A stretch of 14,184 nucleotides of DNA from Hadesarchaea archaeon (GTDB lineage: Archaea > Hadarchaeota > Hadarchaeia > Hadarchaeales > Hadarchaeaceae), in assembly GCA_023129675.1 (NCBI GenBank), contig JAGMBM010000064.1, positions 1-14,184 of the forward strand, read 5' to 3'. A program made the position numbers and the translations under genes. Shown piece by piece: positions 1-6,677 of this stretch. Numbering within the stretch: the first letter of the stretch is position 1; each line of letters starts with the position of its first letter. Under the pieces are notes generated by a model, which worked only from the letters and a program-made list of their open reading frames with translations, was not told the DNA's origin and ran no database searches.

Positions 1-1
1 G

Positions 2-847
2 GCGAAAGGAGATATCGCTCGACAGGTTCAAGTGGCCAAGGCGACGGGTCTTGATCACGTAGAGCTAGACGGCGCGGTGCCGAACCCCTACCTCACTCTC
101 ACCGGGGAAACCAAGCAAGAAGTTAAAAGCGCGGCCGAGCGAGCCGGCATATCCCTCTCGCTTCACCTGCCATACAGCTACGTCGGCGCTAATGTCTGCG
201 CACCCGATGAGATTGACCGTCAGGCGGCAGTTAAGCTCCACAAGCGCTACCTCGAGTTTGCCTCAAGTATAAGTTGTGAATACTGCGTGCTTCATCCGGG
301 GGTAGTGCCATTTTACCACGCGAGTGGCAAGTACCTCGGCCTAATTCGGGCTAACTTGGTCCGCAGCGTGCTCGAGCTAGGCGAGTTCGCGGCTGCTCGA
401 GAAGTTGTGCTCCACCTCGAGAACAACACGGCTTTTGACAACGTGTTCTACGAGCTCGAGGAAGTTTCTAGCGTAGTTGAGGAGGTTCGAAGGCATGGGA
501 TAGATGTCTACTTCAACTTCGATATCGGGCACTGGCTCACCCGCGCGGATGTTGGCAAGCCTGTGCCGAATCCGCCGGAAAAAATCATCGAGGAAATCCC
601 CGATGGCATGTTTAAAGAAGTGCACCTGAACGACTACGTGCCGGGCAAGCGCATCTTTCACCCGCCGCTACAGGAGGGCTTGGGCCTGCTCAAGCGAGAG
701 AATCTCGTGCGTTACGCGCAGCTTGTCAGGGATAAGGGCGCCGAGCTAATCGTGGTCGAGACCGCAATCAGGACAAATGAGCAGGTGATGCGCCGCAATG
801 AAATCATGCAGGGGGAGAACGGGTTTTTAAGGGCGATCTTCGGGTGA
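2..847 (+). CDS. Sugar phosphate isomerase/epimerase-like TIM-barrel protein (5' partial)
   Basis: This is a TIM-barrel protein of the xylose isomerase-like / AP endonuclease 2 superfamily, whose members usually bind a divalent metal and act as sugar isomerases, epimerases or AP endonucleases. Counting from the GTG at 32, strand-end residues fit the fold: HVELDG (9-14), LSLHLPY (42-48), LHPG (87-90), LENN (129-132), FDIGHW (163-168), EVHLND (196-201) and VVET (241-244). Candidate metal ligands are E130, D164, H167, H198 and E243. The frame stays open to the window edge, reading AKGDIARQVQ before the GTG. This makes a helix running into the first conserved strand, so I take the GTG at 32 as internal and the gene as 5'-truncated by the window. 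The substrate cannot be told. The stop lies inside a GGTGATCC Shine-Dalgarno serving the next gene, suggesting co-transcription. Family confidence is high, function low. Confidence 0.85.
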   Translation, partial: AKGDIARQVQVAKATGLDHVELDGAVPNPYLTLTGETKQEVKSAAERAGISLSLHLPYSYVGANVCAPDEIDRQAAVKLHKRYLEFASSISCEYCVLHPGVVPFYHASGKYLGLIRANLVRSVLELGEFAAAREVVLHLENNTAFDNVFYELEEVSSVVEEVRRHGIDVYFNFDIGHWLTRADVGKPVPNPPEKIIEEIPDGMFKEVHLNDYVPGKRIFHPPLQEGLGLLKRENLVRYAQLVRDKGAELIVVETAIRTNEQVMRRNEIMQGENGFLRAIFG

Positions 848-861
848 TCCCTTACCAAATG
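843..861 (+). promoter_or_regulatory. Shine-Dalgarno GGTGATCC and ATG for the P-loop kinase
   Basis: GGTGATCC at 843-850 is an exact piece of the archaeal SD consensus GGAGGTGATCC and sits 8 bases before an ATG at 859-861. It is 16 bases from the TTG at 867, which is too far for efficient use. It also covers the stop codon of the upstream TIM-barrel gene, so the two genes look translationally linked. Confidence 0.5.
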
Positions 862-866
862 TTTTT

Positions 867-1457
867 TTGATCGGGAGGCCAGGGTGCGGGAAGTCGATCG
901 TCTATCGGATACTCGAGGAAGAGCTTCGAGCGCGAGGCTATGAGGGCGAGATCAAGCGCATCGACGATTTTCCATTTTTGAAACACATCTTCGACACAGA
1001 TGTTGAGTACAAACGGCACCGCCCAGCCCCGGGTGGAGGGGTGAAAATTACTGATGATACGGTTTGGGATGAGCTCTCGAAGGCGCTGAACCAAGAGGCG
1101 CTTAAGCTACAATCGCCGAGCCGATTGTTATTTATTGAGTTTTCGCGTGACGATTATAGACGGGTATTCAAACACTTTGATTCTGAGCTGATACGCAACT
1201 CACTCATCATTTACATCGACTGCCCATGGAACGTGTGCTGGGAGCGAAATGTTCGGCGTGCTAAGCTGGAAAAAGGACTGGATGCACACTTGGTTTCAAA
1301 AGAGGAGATGGAGATCACTTACAAACATGATGATCACGAGGAGCTCTCAAAACACATCGAGGCGCCAGTGCTCGTGGTGAGAAACGATTTGGATGATTTT
1401 GAGAAGTTGGGGGAGGAGCTTGAAAAAGTCGCTGACAAGATTTATAAATTTGGATAA
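867..1457 (+). CDS. P-loop kinase-like NTPase (start possibly frameshifted)
   Basis: The open frame begins at TTG 867 and encodes 196 residues opening directly on a Walker A loop, GRPGCGKS (residues 3-10). Later come a Walker B-like strand LLFIEFSRDDY (87-97), a strand plus basic helix resembling a nucleotide-kinase lid (IYIDCPWNVCWERNVRRA, 115-132), and a C-terminal strand VLVVRND (168-174). This matches small P-loop kinases (nucleotide or adenylylsulfate kinase-like), but I cannot name the substrate. The start is odd: P-loop proteins have a hydrophobic strand before Walker A, and TTG 867 leaves only Met-Ile. An ATG at 859, 8 bases after a GGTGATCC SD (843-850), would give that strand, but its frame is closed by TGA at 868-870. 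One extra T in the T7 run (862-868) would join them as MFFLIGRPGCGKS. I report the frame actually open and suspect a homopolymer error or slippage. Confidence 0.8.
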   Translation: MIGRPGCGKSIVYRILEEELRARGYEGEIKRIDDFPFLKHIFDTDVEYKRHRPAPGGGVKITDDTVWDELSKALNQEALKLQSPSRLLFIEFSRDDYRRVFKHFDSELIRNSLIIYIDCPWNVCWERNVRRAKLEKGLDAHLVSKEEMEITYKHDDHEELSKHIEAPVLVVRNDLDDFEKLGEELEKVADKIYKFG

Positions 1458-1476
1458 GCGAGGGGTTCGGAGGTGA
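1441..1476 (+). promoter_or_regulatory. TATA box and strong SD ahead of a mini-ORF
   Basis: TTTATAAAT at 1441-1449, inside the last codons of the kinase gene, is a good archaeal TATA box. A start of transcription is expected near 1470. GGAGGTGA at 1469-1476 is a near-perfect SD, 7 bases before an ATG at 1484. Together they point at the mini-ORF beginning at 1484, not at the MBL-fold gene 200 bases downstream. Confidence 0.4.
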
Positions 1477-1525
1477 GAATAAAATGAGGGCGCAGAAGCC
1501 TTCGTTAGCCTCGCGGATATTCTCA
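1474..1525 (+). other. Hairpin-forming inverted repeat enclosing SD, ATG and mini-ORF
   Basis: TGAGAATA (1474-1481) and TATTCTCA (1518-1525) are perfect 8-base inverted copies. Nested inside are GAGG/CCTC (1486-1489 with 1509-1512) and GAA/TTC (1495-1497 with 1501-1503). Folded as RNA, the outer stem would pair the end of the SD with the bases just before the TGA at 1526, hiding the ATG within the structure. This would suit an RNA-level control element or leader peptide, but the stems are interrupted and no known riboswitch class is recognised. Confidence 0.35.
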
Positions 1526-1633
1526 TGACTTAAACGAGGTACTTGGGTAGCCATTCGCGGGAGCAAATGCAACGATCAGTTTACGGTGATTGTGGCCGGT
1601 TCTGAGCAAGTTGTTTTTACATCTGATGTTTAA
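1484..1633 (+). pseudogene. Possible 49-codon small gene interrupted by in-frame TGA
   Basis: ATG 1484, 7 bases after a GGAGGTGA SD, opens 14 codons (MRAQKPSLASRIFS) that end at TGA 1526-1528. The same frame then stays open for 34 codons to TAA 1631-1633, reading LKRGTWVAIRGSKC and then QFTVIVAGSEQVVFTSDV. The second part looks protein-like: alternating hydrophobic residues suggest two or three beta strands. No homologue is recognised. Possible explanations are a recently inactivated small gene, a sequencing error at the TGA, a regulatory 14-codon leader peptide followed by chance open frame, or read-through or recoding. Nothing here positively supports selenocysteine. This fills the 191-base gap between the kinase and the MBL-fold gene. 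Confidence 0.3.
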
Positions 1634-1648
1634 GTTAACAAGGGGCCC

Positions 1649-2707
1649 ATGAACAAGCTTAACTTTGAGCCAATCTGGTTTGATTCGTTGGGGGCTAAAT
1701 CATCGTGCACGTTAGTCAAAACACCTGACGTCAGTGTGCTTATCGACCCAGGGGTAGCGGTGATGCAACCGAGCTTCCCGGCCTCATGGGCGAAGAAGCT
1801 TTACTGGGAGACTCAAGGGAGGCTTGCTATCAAACGTGCGAGCCGCAAAGCAGATATTGTGGTGATTTCCCACTATCACTACGACCACTTCACCGACTTC
1901 GACCGCGCGCTCTACAAGGGGAAGCTCCTGCTAACGAAGAACCCGAACAACTGGATAAATGATTCCCAAAGAAGGCGGGCGGAGCATTTTTTCGATAATG
2001 CCAGTAGAGCGTTTGGTAAGGTTCCTTTAGAAAAAGTACTCCAAAAGCGTCGAAAGCAAGTGTATGACAACCCGCTCGATGATATTCCACGAGCTCGAGA
2101 CAAGGATTTCGGCGACTACAATCACCGACGGAGGGAGCTGTTCAGGAAGGGACTCAAGTGGTTTAGAAATCGGGCAAATAATTGGAATTCCGCAAAGTGG
2201 ATTCCTGAGCTGAAGTTTAATGACATCGAGGCAAAGTTCCCTGAGAATAAAGAATTCAAATTTGGGCGCACCAAACTGAGATTTACCCCGCCAATGTTTC
2301 ACGGAATCGAGTTTTCCCGAGTGGGCTGGGTGTTTGCGACAGTTATCGAATACGGTAAGGAAAAGCTGATTCATTCATCGGACTTGGATGGTCCCATCAT
2401 CGAAGATTACGCTGACTGGATCATTCGAGAGAATCCCAATGTGCTGATAATCGATGGTCCAATCACGTACATGTTAGGCTATCTGACCTCTAAAATAACC
2501 TTAAATCGTACAATCGCGAACGCCTTGCGGATTTTGAAAGAAAGCGATGTAAAATTAGTGATTTACGATCACCATTTACCTAGGGATCCCAAATTTAAGG
2601 AACGAACGCGCGAGGTTTGGGAAACGGGAAAGCAACTAAATAAAAAGGTTTTGACAGCTGCTGAATATGTTGGAAAAACCCCAAAAGTTCTGGAGTGTAA
2701 AGGCTAA
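1649..2707 (+). CDS. MBL-fold metallohydrolase, UPF0282 type
   Basis: This 352-residue protein has the metallo-beta-lactamase fold. The opening resembles the archaeal UPF0282 family: a strand with FDSLGAKSS (11-19), LVKTPDVSVLIDPGVAV (22-38), then the metal motif SHYHYDH (74-80) giving H75, H77, D79 and H80. Later candidate ligands are H218 (MFHGIEFS), D245 or D247 (IHSSDLDGP) and H308/H309 (YDHHLPRD), so a dinuclear metal site looks complete. Residues about 90-185 form a long basic, Arg/Lys-rich insert between the metal motif and the second half, possibly used to contact nucleic acid or a partner. The family's reaction is not established to my knowledge. No signal peptide is present, so it is cytoplasmic. 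ATG 1649 follows a weak GGGG-type SD, and a T-rich stretch at 1613-1620 could be its TATA element. Its last codon overlaps a minus-strand gene remnant. Confidence 0.85.
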   Translation: MNKLNFEPIWFDSLGAKSSCTLVKTPDVSVLIDPGVAVMQPSFPASWAKKLYWETQGRLAIKRASRKADIVVISHYHYDHFTDFDRALYKGKLLLTKNPNNWINDSQRRRAEHFFDNASRAFGKVPLEKVLQKRRKQVYDNPLDDIPRARDKDFGDYNHRRRELFRKGLKWFRNRANNWNSAKWIPELKFNDIEAKFPENKEFKFGRTKLRFTPPMFHGIEFSRVGWVFATVIEYGKEKLIHSSDLDGPIIEDYADWIIRENPNVLIIDGPITYMLGYLTSKITLNRTIANALRILKESDVKLVIYDHHLPRDPKFKERTREVWETGKQLNKKVLTAAEYVGKTPKVLECKG

Positions 2708-2811
2708 GCCTTCGTCCAAACGAGAAATCTGCCGTTTTTCCCTCCCTGCATGATTAGGCCTTTCTTTTCCAATCTTTTGAAAGTATTCGCCACGCGTATA
2801 CATAGCCTAGT
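2704..2811 (-). pseudogene. C-terminal remnant of a winged-helix DNA-binding protein
   Basis: On the minus strand, 35 open codons end at TAG (2706-2704), and the last reads past the MBL gene's stop. The peptide contains RVANTFKRLEKKGLI, then QGGKNGRFLVWTKA. This is the usual pattern of a winged-helix domain: recognition helix ending in RLEKKGLI, then a two-strand wing with basic residues. The frame is closed by TAA (2814-2812) before any first half of the domain. The only in-frame start is a GTG at 2793, which would give 29 residues. I read it as the tail of a MarR/ArsR-like regulator whose front was lost or replaced by the amrS promoter. A chance match is possible but unlikely for such a characteristic pattern. 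Confidence 0.5.
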
Positions 2812-2841
2812 TTAAAACAAAAGTGATGAAATAACAAATCT
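2811..2841 (+). promoter_or_regulatory. Promoter of the radical SAM gene
   Basis: TTTAAAAC at 2811-2818 is a plausible TATA box. A transcription start about 26 bases on would fall near 2840, next to the GTG at 2842. That predicts a leaderless or nearly leaderless message, consistent with the absence of a strong SD. Confidence 0.4.
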
Positions 2842-3888
2842 GTGAATATGAGCACTATCCTAAACTCAAAGCAGCCGTGGGTTAAGAAAGCCTTGCTTTG
2901 CGATAAACTGAGTGGGAAGAAGGTAAAGTGCAACACATGTGAGAGGCGCTGCGTTGTCCCACTTGGCAAGCTCGGATTTTGTAAAACCCGGCAAAACCTA
3001 GATGGCGAACTTTATACCCTGCAGTACGGTCTTTCGAGCGGGATTTCAGCCAACCCGATGGAGAAAAAGCCCTTCTTCCACTTTTGGCCGGGTAGCTATG
3101 CTTTAACGGTCGGGAGCTGGTCGTGTAACAGCTTATGTCCTTGGTGCCAAAACTTCCACATAAGTAAATTTTCACCAGACCCAGCCCGGAGCGAGTACAT
3201 AGCTCCAGAAAAATTCGTGGAGCTCGTGGAAAAATATAAATGTCAATCCACGAGCATCTCGTTCAACGAGCCAACCCTATCGCTTGAATGGTCGCTCGAT
3301 GTCTTCAAGCTCGCGCGCGGGAAAGGTTTCTACAACACATTCGTCACCAACGGCTACATGACGCTCAAAGCGTTGCGAATGTTATACGATGCCGGGCTCG
3401 ATGCTCTGTGCATAGATGTCAAAGGCAACGCTGAAGCAGTTCGGAAATATTGCGGGCTCGATGTTGAGGTCGTTTGGCGGAACGTGCATGAAGCTAAAAA
3501 AATGGGGATGCATGTAGAGGTCGTCAATCTCGTTATCCCCGGAGTCAACGATCGCGTAGACCAATTCCGCAACCTCGCTCGCCGTCACTTGAGAGAGGCG
3601 GGCAAGGAGACCCCCTTACACTTCACAGCTTACTATCCAGCGTACAAATTTGATGCGCCTCCGACACCAGTTGTCGTGCTTGAGAGAGCTCACGACATAG
3701 CCGTATCGGAAGGGCTTGAGTTCGTCTACCTCGGCAACGTTTCCAGGCATCGGTACGAGAACACTTACTGCCCGGGGTGCAGGGAGCTGTTGATCGAGCG
3801 TTTCGGAGTTGAATTAGTCAAAGTAAATTTGAAGGGAAATTGCTGTCCCAGTTGCGGACGTGAAATACCTATCACAGGGGAAATTTAA
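2842..3888 (+). CDS. amrS: AmmeMemoRadiSam system radical SAM enzyme
   Basis: This 348-residue radical SAM enzyme belongs to the family that co-occurs with AMMECR1 and Memo proteins (the AmmeMemoRadiSam system). It uses a [4Fe-4S] cluster and S-adenosylmethionine. Its substrate is unknown to me. In order: an N-terminal cysteine cluster C30, C33, C37 and C47 (CNTCERRC, then FCKTR), the family signature GLSSGISANPMEKKPFFHFWP (64-83), the radical SAM motif C95-x3-C99-x2-C102 in GSWSCNSLCPWCQN, the TIM-barrel core with SFNEPTLS and FVTNGYM, and a C-terminal zinc-ribbon-like tail with two CxxC pairs (YCPGC and CCPSCG). Length and motifs fit an intact protein. GTG 2842 and ATG 2848 are both possible starts; I chose 2842 for its fit with the promoter. 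AMMECR1 and Memo partners are not in this window. It converges on the carbamoyltransferase with a 4-base gap. Confidence 0.93.
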   Translation: MNMSTILNSKQPWVKKALLCDKLSGKKVKCNTCERRCVVPLGKLGFCKTRQNLDGELYTLQYGLSSGISANPMEKKPFFHFWPGSYALTVGSWSCNSLCPWCQNFHISKFSPDPARSEYIAPEKFVELVEKYKCQSTSISFNEPTLSLEWSLDVFKLARGKGFYNTFVTNGYMTLKALRMLYDAGLDALCIDVKGNAEAVRKYCGLDVEVVWRNVHEAKKMGMHVEVVNLVIPGVNDRVDQFRNLARRHLREAGKETPLHFTAYYPAYKFDAPPTPVVVLERAHDIAVSEGLEFVYLGNVSRHRYENTYCPGCRELLIERFGVELVKVNLKGNCCPSCGREIPITGEI

Positions 3889-3892
3889 TGAA

Positions 3893-4906
3893 TTATTTTT
3901 CTCCCATCGTCAGCGCGAGCACCGCCATCTGCGCGTGCAGCCGGTTCTCCGCCTGGTCGTAGATCACCGAGTGGGAACCATCCATGACCTCGTCGGTGGC
4001 CTCCTGCCCTCGAAACACAGGCAGCACGTGCATGATGATTGACTTCGGGTCCATCCGATCGACGAGCTCTTGATTTAGAATCCAGTCGCGGTACTTTTCG
4101 TGCAGCTTGATCTCGTTGGCCTTGCCGAATTTGTCCATTCCCTGCATCACGCACGCGTGGGATGCCCAGCTCCGCGGGAAGACGATGTGGGCGCCTTCGA
4201 GTGCACTCTTGAGATCGTCGGTAATCTCAAACTCCGCGCCGCTTGCCTTGGCATTTTTGCGGCAGAGGTCCATGATCTTTGGGTCAAGCTCGAATCCCTT
4301 GGGTGCGGCAACTGACACATCGATCCCGTAGCGGCTCATTATCAGCGCCTCCTCCTGAACGCTTCCCCATGACCTAATCTTATCCGAGTAGGCCCACATG
4401 ATCACATAGCGCTTCCCCTGGTATTTCGGAATTTTCTCCTGGACGGTGAGCATGTCAGCGAGCCCTTGGCAGGGGTGATAAACATCATCGGCCATATCAA
4501 TCACCGGAACCTCACAGTGCTCCGCGTACTCACGAATCATCGCATTACCCTTGCCGTAAACGTAGTTAACCGCCGACTCCAAGATGCGGATACCTAGCCC
4601 GTGCCCATAGCGCTCGTACATTCGTGCCATGTCCTTCGGCAGCTCCCCCTCCCCAGCCCGTGTCGTGGTGACATCTACGAACTGCGCGTGACCCCCCAGA
4701 GCTGTCATCGCCGCCTCGAACGATGCACGGGTGCGGGTGGAGGTATTGTAAAAAAGCATGAAAAAAGTCTTGTCCTTGAGCAGGGACTGAAGCTTGTGGG
4801 CGTAGTATTTTTTCTTCAAATCCTTCGCGAGCTCGAACGTCGCATCGAGTTCCTCGCGCGACCACTCCTGCGTCGTTATCAGATCCCGCCCGTATAGCTC
4901 GACCAC
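3893..4906 (-). CDS. Carbamoyltransferase family protein, YgeW / N-acetylornithine-type (knotted)
   Basis: This 337-residue member of the aspartate/ornithine carbamoyltransferase superfamily should transfer a carbamoyl group to an amine. The carbamoyl-phosphate loop STRTR (56-60) and HPCQGLAD (144-151) are intact, as are RG-EATDEVMDG (299-310) and the C-terminal AENRLHAQ (319-326). Two points separate it from ordinary ornithine carbamoyltransferase. The usual GDGNN segment is replaced by VIMWAYSDKIRSWGSVQ (168-184), as in knotted transcarbamylases (N-acetylornithine carbamoyltransferase, YgeW), and VPVIDM plus FPRSWAS also resemble those. The HCLP motif is HVLP (293-296), losing the cysteine that contacts ornithine. 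The amine substrate is therefore unlikely to be ornithine. The start is GTG 4906, because the nearby ATG is out of frame. It stands alone, convergent with amrS and divergent from a GNAT gene. Confidence 0.88.
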   Translation of the reverse strand: MVELYGRDLITTQEWSREELDATFELAKDLKKKYYAHKLQSLLKDKTFFMLFYNTSTRTRASFEAAMTALGGHAQFVDVTTTRAGEGELPKDMARMYERYGHGLGIRILESAVNYVYGKGNAMIREYAEHCEVPVIDMADDVYHPCQGLADMLTVQEKIPKYQGKRYVIMWAYSDKIRSWGSVQEEALIMSRYGIDVSVAAPKGFELDPKIMDLCRKNAKASGAEFEITDDLKSALEGAHIVFPRSWASHACVMQGMDKFGKANEIKLHEKYRDWILNQELVDRMDPKSIIMHVLPVFRGQEATDEVMDGSHSVIYDQAENRLHAQMAVLALTMGEK

Positions 4907-4963
4907 TCCATCACCATTTCTCTCAATTCATACCAACGTTTTAGCCTTTCGCAATCCTTTTTG

Positions 4964-5002
4964 ATGCGGTACAAGTTTGGGCTCAACCCCTAATTACCGC
5001 AT
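4964..5002. repeat. Inverted repeat in the divergent intergenic region
   Basis: ATGCGGTA (4964-4971) and TACCGCAT (4995-5002) are perfect 8-base inverted copies around a 23-base spacer that itself contains GGG/CCC arms. They lie in the 149-base gap between the carbamoyltransferase (-) and GNAT (+) genes, a natural place for an operator controlling both promoters. No other structure is evident in this gap. Confidence 0.35.
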
Positions 5003-5011
5003 GGTTCATTA

Positions 5012-5025
5012 TACAATTTTTAACC
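5012..5025 (+). promoter_or_regulatory. Probable TATA element of the GNAT gene
   Basis: The AT-rich run TACAATTTTTAA lies 31-44 bases before ATG 5056. Transcription would start near 5043-5048, giving a very short leader, and there is no SD before the ATG. Confidence 0.3.
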
Positions 5026-5055
5026 TTCCATCGCAAGTTTTTACGCGCTGAGCGC

Positions 5056-5862
5056 ATGCGAGTAGAACCTCTGACCCCTGCCATCGAGGACTCGTTCCTC
5101 AAGTTTATCAAGCAAGATGTTATTAGCAATTTCTTCGCCCTTCTGGATCTGAAGTTATACAGAGAGGAAACCAAATTTTGGGTAGCGCTGGAGGATGCAG
5201 AGATCTTGGGTTTCATGCTTGAACATGATGGGAGAGACTTGAACCTTCGAGGCGGTGGAAAAAGTGCAGCCGAACTTTTGGATATGGCTAGCTTAACCGA
5301 ACCGCTCATCAATATAGAGCCTCGACACCTCCCAATCCTAAAGACTTTTTATGGGCCTCTCAGGCGTTTGGGTCCTCCGACCGAAGAGAAAATTGCTACC
5401 TTGTTGGTCATGGGGATGGATAAGAAGCACTTCAAGCCCATTATCGAACAGAATCCCAAAGAACTGGGAGCGAACAAGCTGGAAGCAGTTGGGAACTTGT
5501 ACAGGAATTTCTATGATGAGGCCGAGATGGGCCCCATTACGCGCGATGACATCCTGAAGGCGTTCAGGGAACGCCTCATCTACGGGACTTATGAGGGAGG
5601 TGAGTTAGTTTCCTTCGCCAGCGGCGTCACCATAGAGGACCTGTCCTATGTGGGCCACGTTTACACCCTTCCAAAATTCAGGGGTAGAAGCCATGCTACT
5701 TCGACATGTTCTGCTCTGGTGAATGCACTCCTTGACCGCAGTGAGAAGGTAATAATTATGGTTTTAGCAGATAACAATACTGCTCGAGAGATGTATAGGA
5801 AGATTGGATTTATCGAGACCGGGCATGAGTTCTTGGCGTTTAAGGCCCGTAAAATCAGGTGA
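5056..5862 (+). CDS. GNAT family N-acetyltransferase with degenerate N-terminal half
   Basis: This 268-residue protein has a C-terminal GNAT acetyltransferase domain. Motif A is visible as VGHVYTLPKFRGRSHATS (199-216), the acetyl-CoA pyrophosphate loop with RGRSHA in place of the usual RGxGxG/A. A strand IIMVLADNN (233-241) follows, then the motif-B helix TAREMYRKIGF (242-252) with Tyr247 in the position of the usual general acid. The first 120 residues look like a second, worn GNAT-like or accessory domain (FWVALEDAEILGFM, 41-54, has the beta-strand pattern of a GNAT core) without an acetyl-CoA loop. Two-domain GNATs of this layout are common in archaea and acetylate small molecules or proteins. 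The substrate is unknown. It is transcribed divergently from the carbamoyltransferase and precedes the ABC promoter. Confidence 0.82.
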   Translation: MRVEPLTPAIEDSFLKFIKQDVISNFFALLDLKLYREETKFWVALEDAEILGFMLEHDGRDLNLRGGGKSAAELLDMASLTEPLINIEPRHLPILKTFYGPLRRLGPPTEEKIATLLVMGMDKKHFKPIIEQNPKELGANKLEAVGNLYRNFYDEAEMGPITRDDILKAFRERLIYGTYEGGELVSFASGVTIEDLSYVGHVYTLPKFRGRSHATSTCSALVNALLDRSEKVIIMVLADNNTAREMYRKIGFIETGHEFLAFKARKIR

Positions 5863-5888
5863 GAGGTAGGAGTTGACAGAAAAAATCC

Positions 5889-5946
5889 TTATAAAACACT
5901 TTCAGATAATGTATATAATCTACGAATTGAGGTGAAGTTGAGGTAG
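5889..5946 (+). promoter_or_regulatory. Promoter region and tandem SD of the ABC transporter operon
   Basis: Two TATA-like elements are present: TTATAAAA (5889-5896), preceded by an A-rich run that could bind TFB, and TATATAAT (5912-5919). Transcription would start near 5919 or 5941. Two copies of TTGAGGT (5927-5933 and 5938-5944) follow, 11 bases apart. The second places GAGGT 7 bases before ATG 5952, and the first carries the longer GAGGTGA but is 16 bases away. Confidence 0.45.
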
Positions 5947-5951
5947 AAACC

Positions 5952-6677
5952 ATGCGTGAATCCATCGTCATCGAGGGGCTGAGCAGGTACTACAACGGTT
6001 TCCTCGCTCTCGACAATCTCTCGCTGAAGGTAAGGAAAAATGAGGACGTCGCGTTGCTCGGCCCAAACGGTGCGGGAAAGACCACCGCCCTCAAGATCCT
6101 GTGTGGGCTCCTCCGCCCATCCTCGGGTACGGCCTACATCAACGGCGTCAACGTCATGGAGGAGCGCGAGCGAGCGATTTCGATGGTGGGGACCATGTTG
6201 GAGACACCCGAGTTTTACCCTTTCCTAACCCCCGTGGAAACCCTCAGCTACTTGGGGAGGCTCCGAGGAATGAGCGGGCAGGGGTTGAAAAGTAGGATAG
6301 AGGAGGTCATCAAACTTGTCAGGCTTGAAGAATGGGCTAAAGTCAAGATAGGAAAATTCTCGCGGGGGATGAAGCAGCGTCTAGCGCTGGCGCAGGCCTT
6401 TCTCCACGATCCGCCGATCTTAATTCTCGACGAGCCGGCGTTAGGCCTTGATCCCAGGGGCATGATGGAGGTGCGGGAAATCCTAAAGAAGGCGAAAAAG
6501 GAGAAAACGGTTTTCTTGGCCTCACACCTCATTACAGAGGTCGTTCAAGTGTGCGACAAAGTGGCGCTGATTGATCACGGTCACTTGCTCGTCTACGATA
6601 GTATCCCTCGCCTGAAACGCAAGTATCGAACGTCATTGGAGGGTGTTTACCTCAAGCTCACGGAGGCGGCCATTTGA
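5952..6677 (+). CDS. ABC transporter ATP-binding protein
   Basis: This 241-residue ABC ATPase is complete: Walker A GPNGAGKT (37-44), signature FSRGMKQR (136-143), Walker B ILILDEP (156-162), D-loop at GLDPRG and H-loop SH (191-192). The Q-loop region reads VGTMLETPEFYPFLTP (79-94), with no glutamine in the usual position. The ETPEFYPFLT pattern resembles bacitracin-resistance type (BcrA-like) exporters, which carry a similar sequence there. It should dimerise at the inner face of the membrane and energise the permease encoded next, whose TTG start overlaps this gene's TGA by 4 bases. The transported substrate cannot be deduced; antibiotic, lipid or peptide efflux are all known in the group. 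It has its own promoter upstream. Confidence 0.95.
   Translation: MRESIVIEGLSRYYNGFLALDNLSLKVRKNEDVALLGPNGAGKTTALKILCGLLRPSSGTAYINGVNVMEERERAISMVGTMLETPEFYPFLTPVETLSYLGRLRGMSGQGLKSRIEEVIKLVRLEEWAKVKIGKFSRGMKQRLALAQAFLHDPPILILDEPALGLDPRGMMEVREILKKAKKEKTVFLASHLITEVVQVCDKVALIDHGHLLVYDSIPRLKRKYRTSLEGVYLKLTEAAI

Noticed and set aside
1484..1633. Selenoprotein with UGA-encoded selenocysteine
   Set aside because: No redox motif surrounds the TGA and I see no recognisable SECIS element after the stop. It is kept only as one possibility for the interrupted frame.
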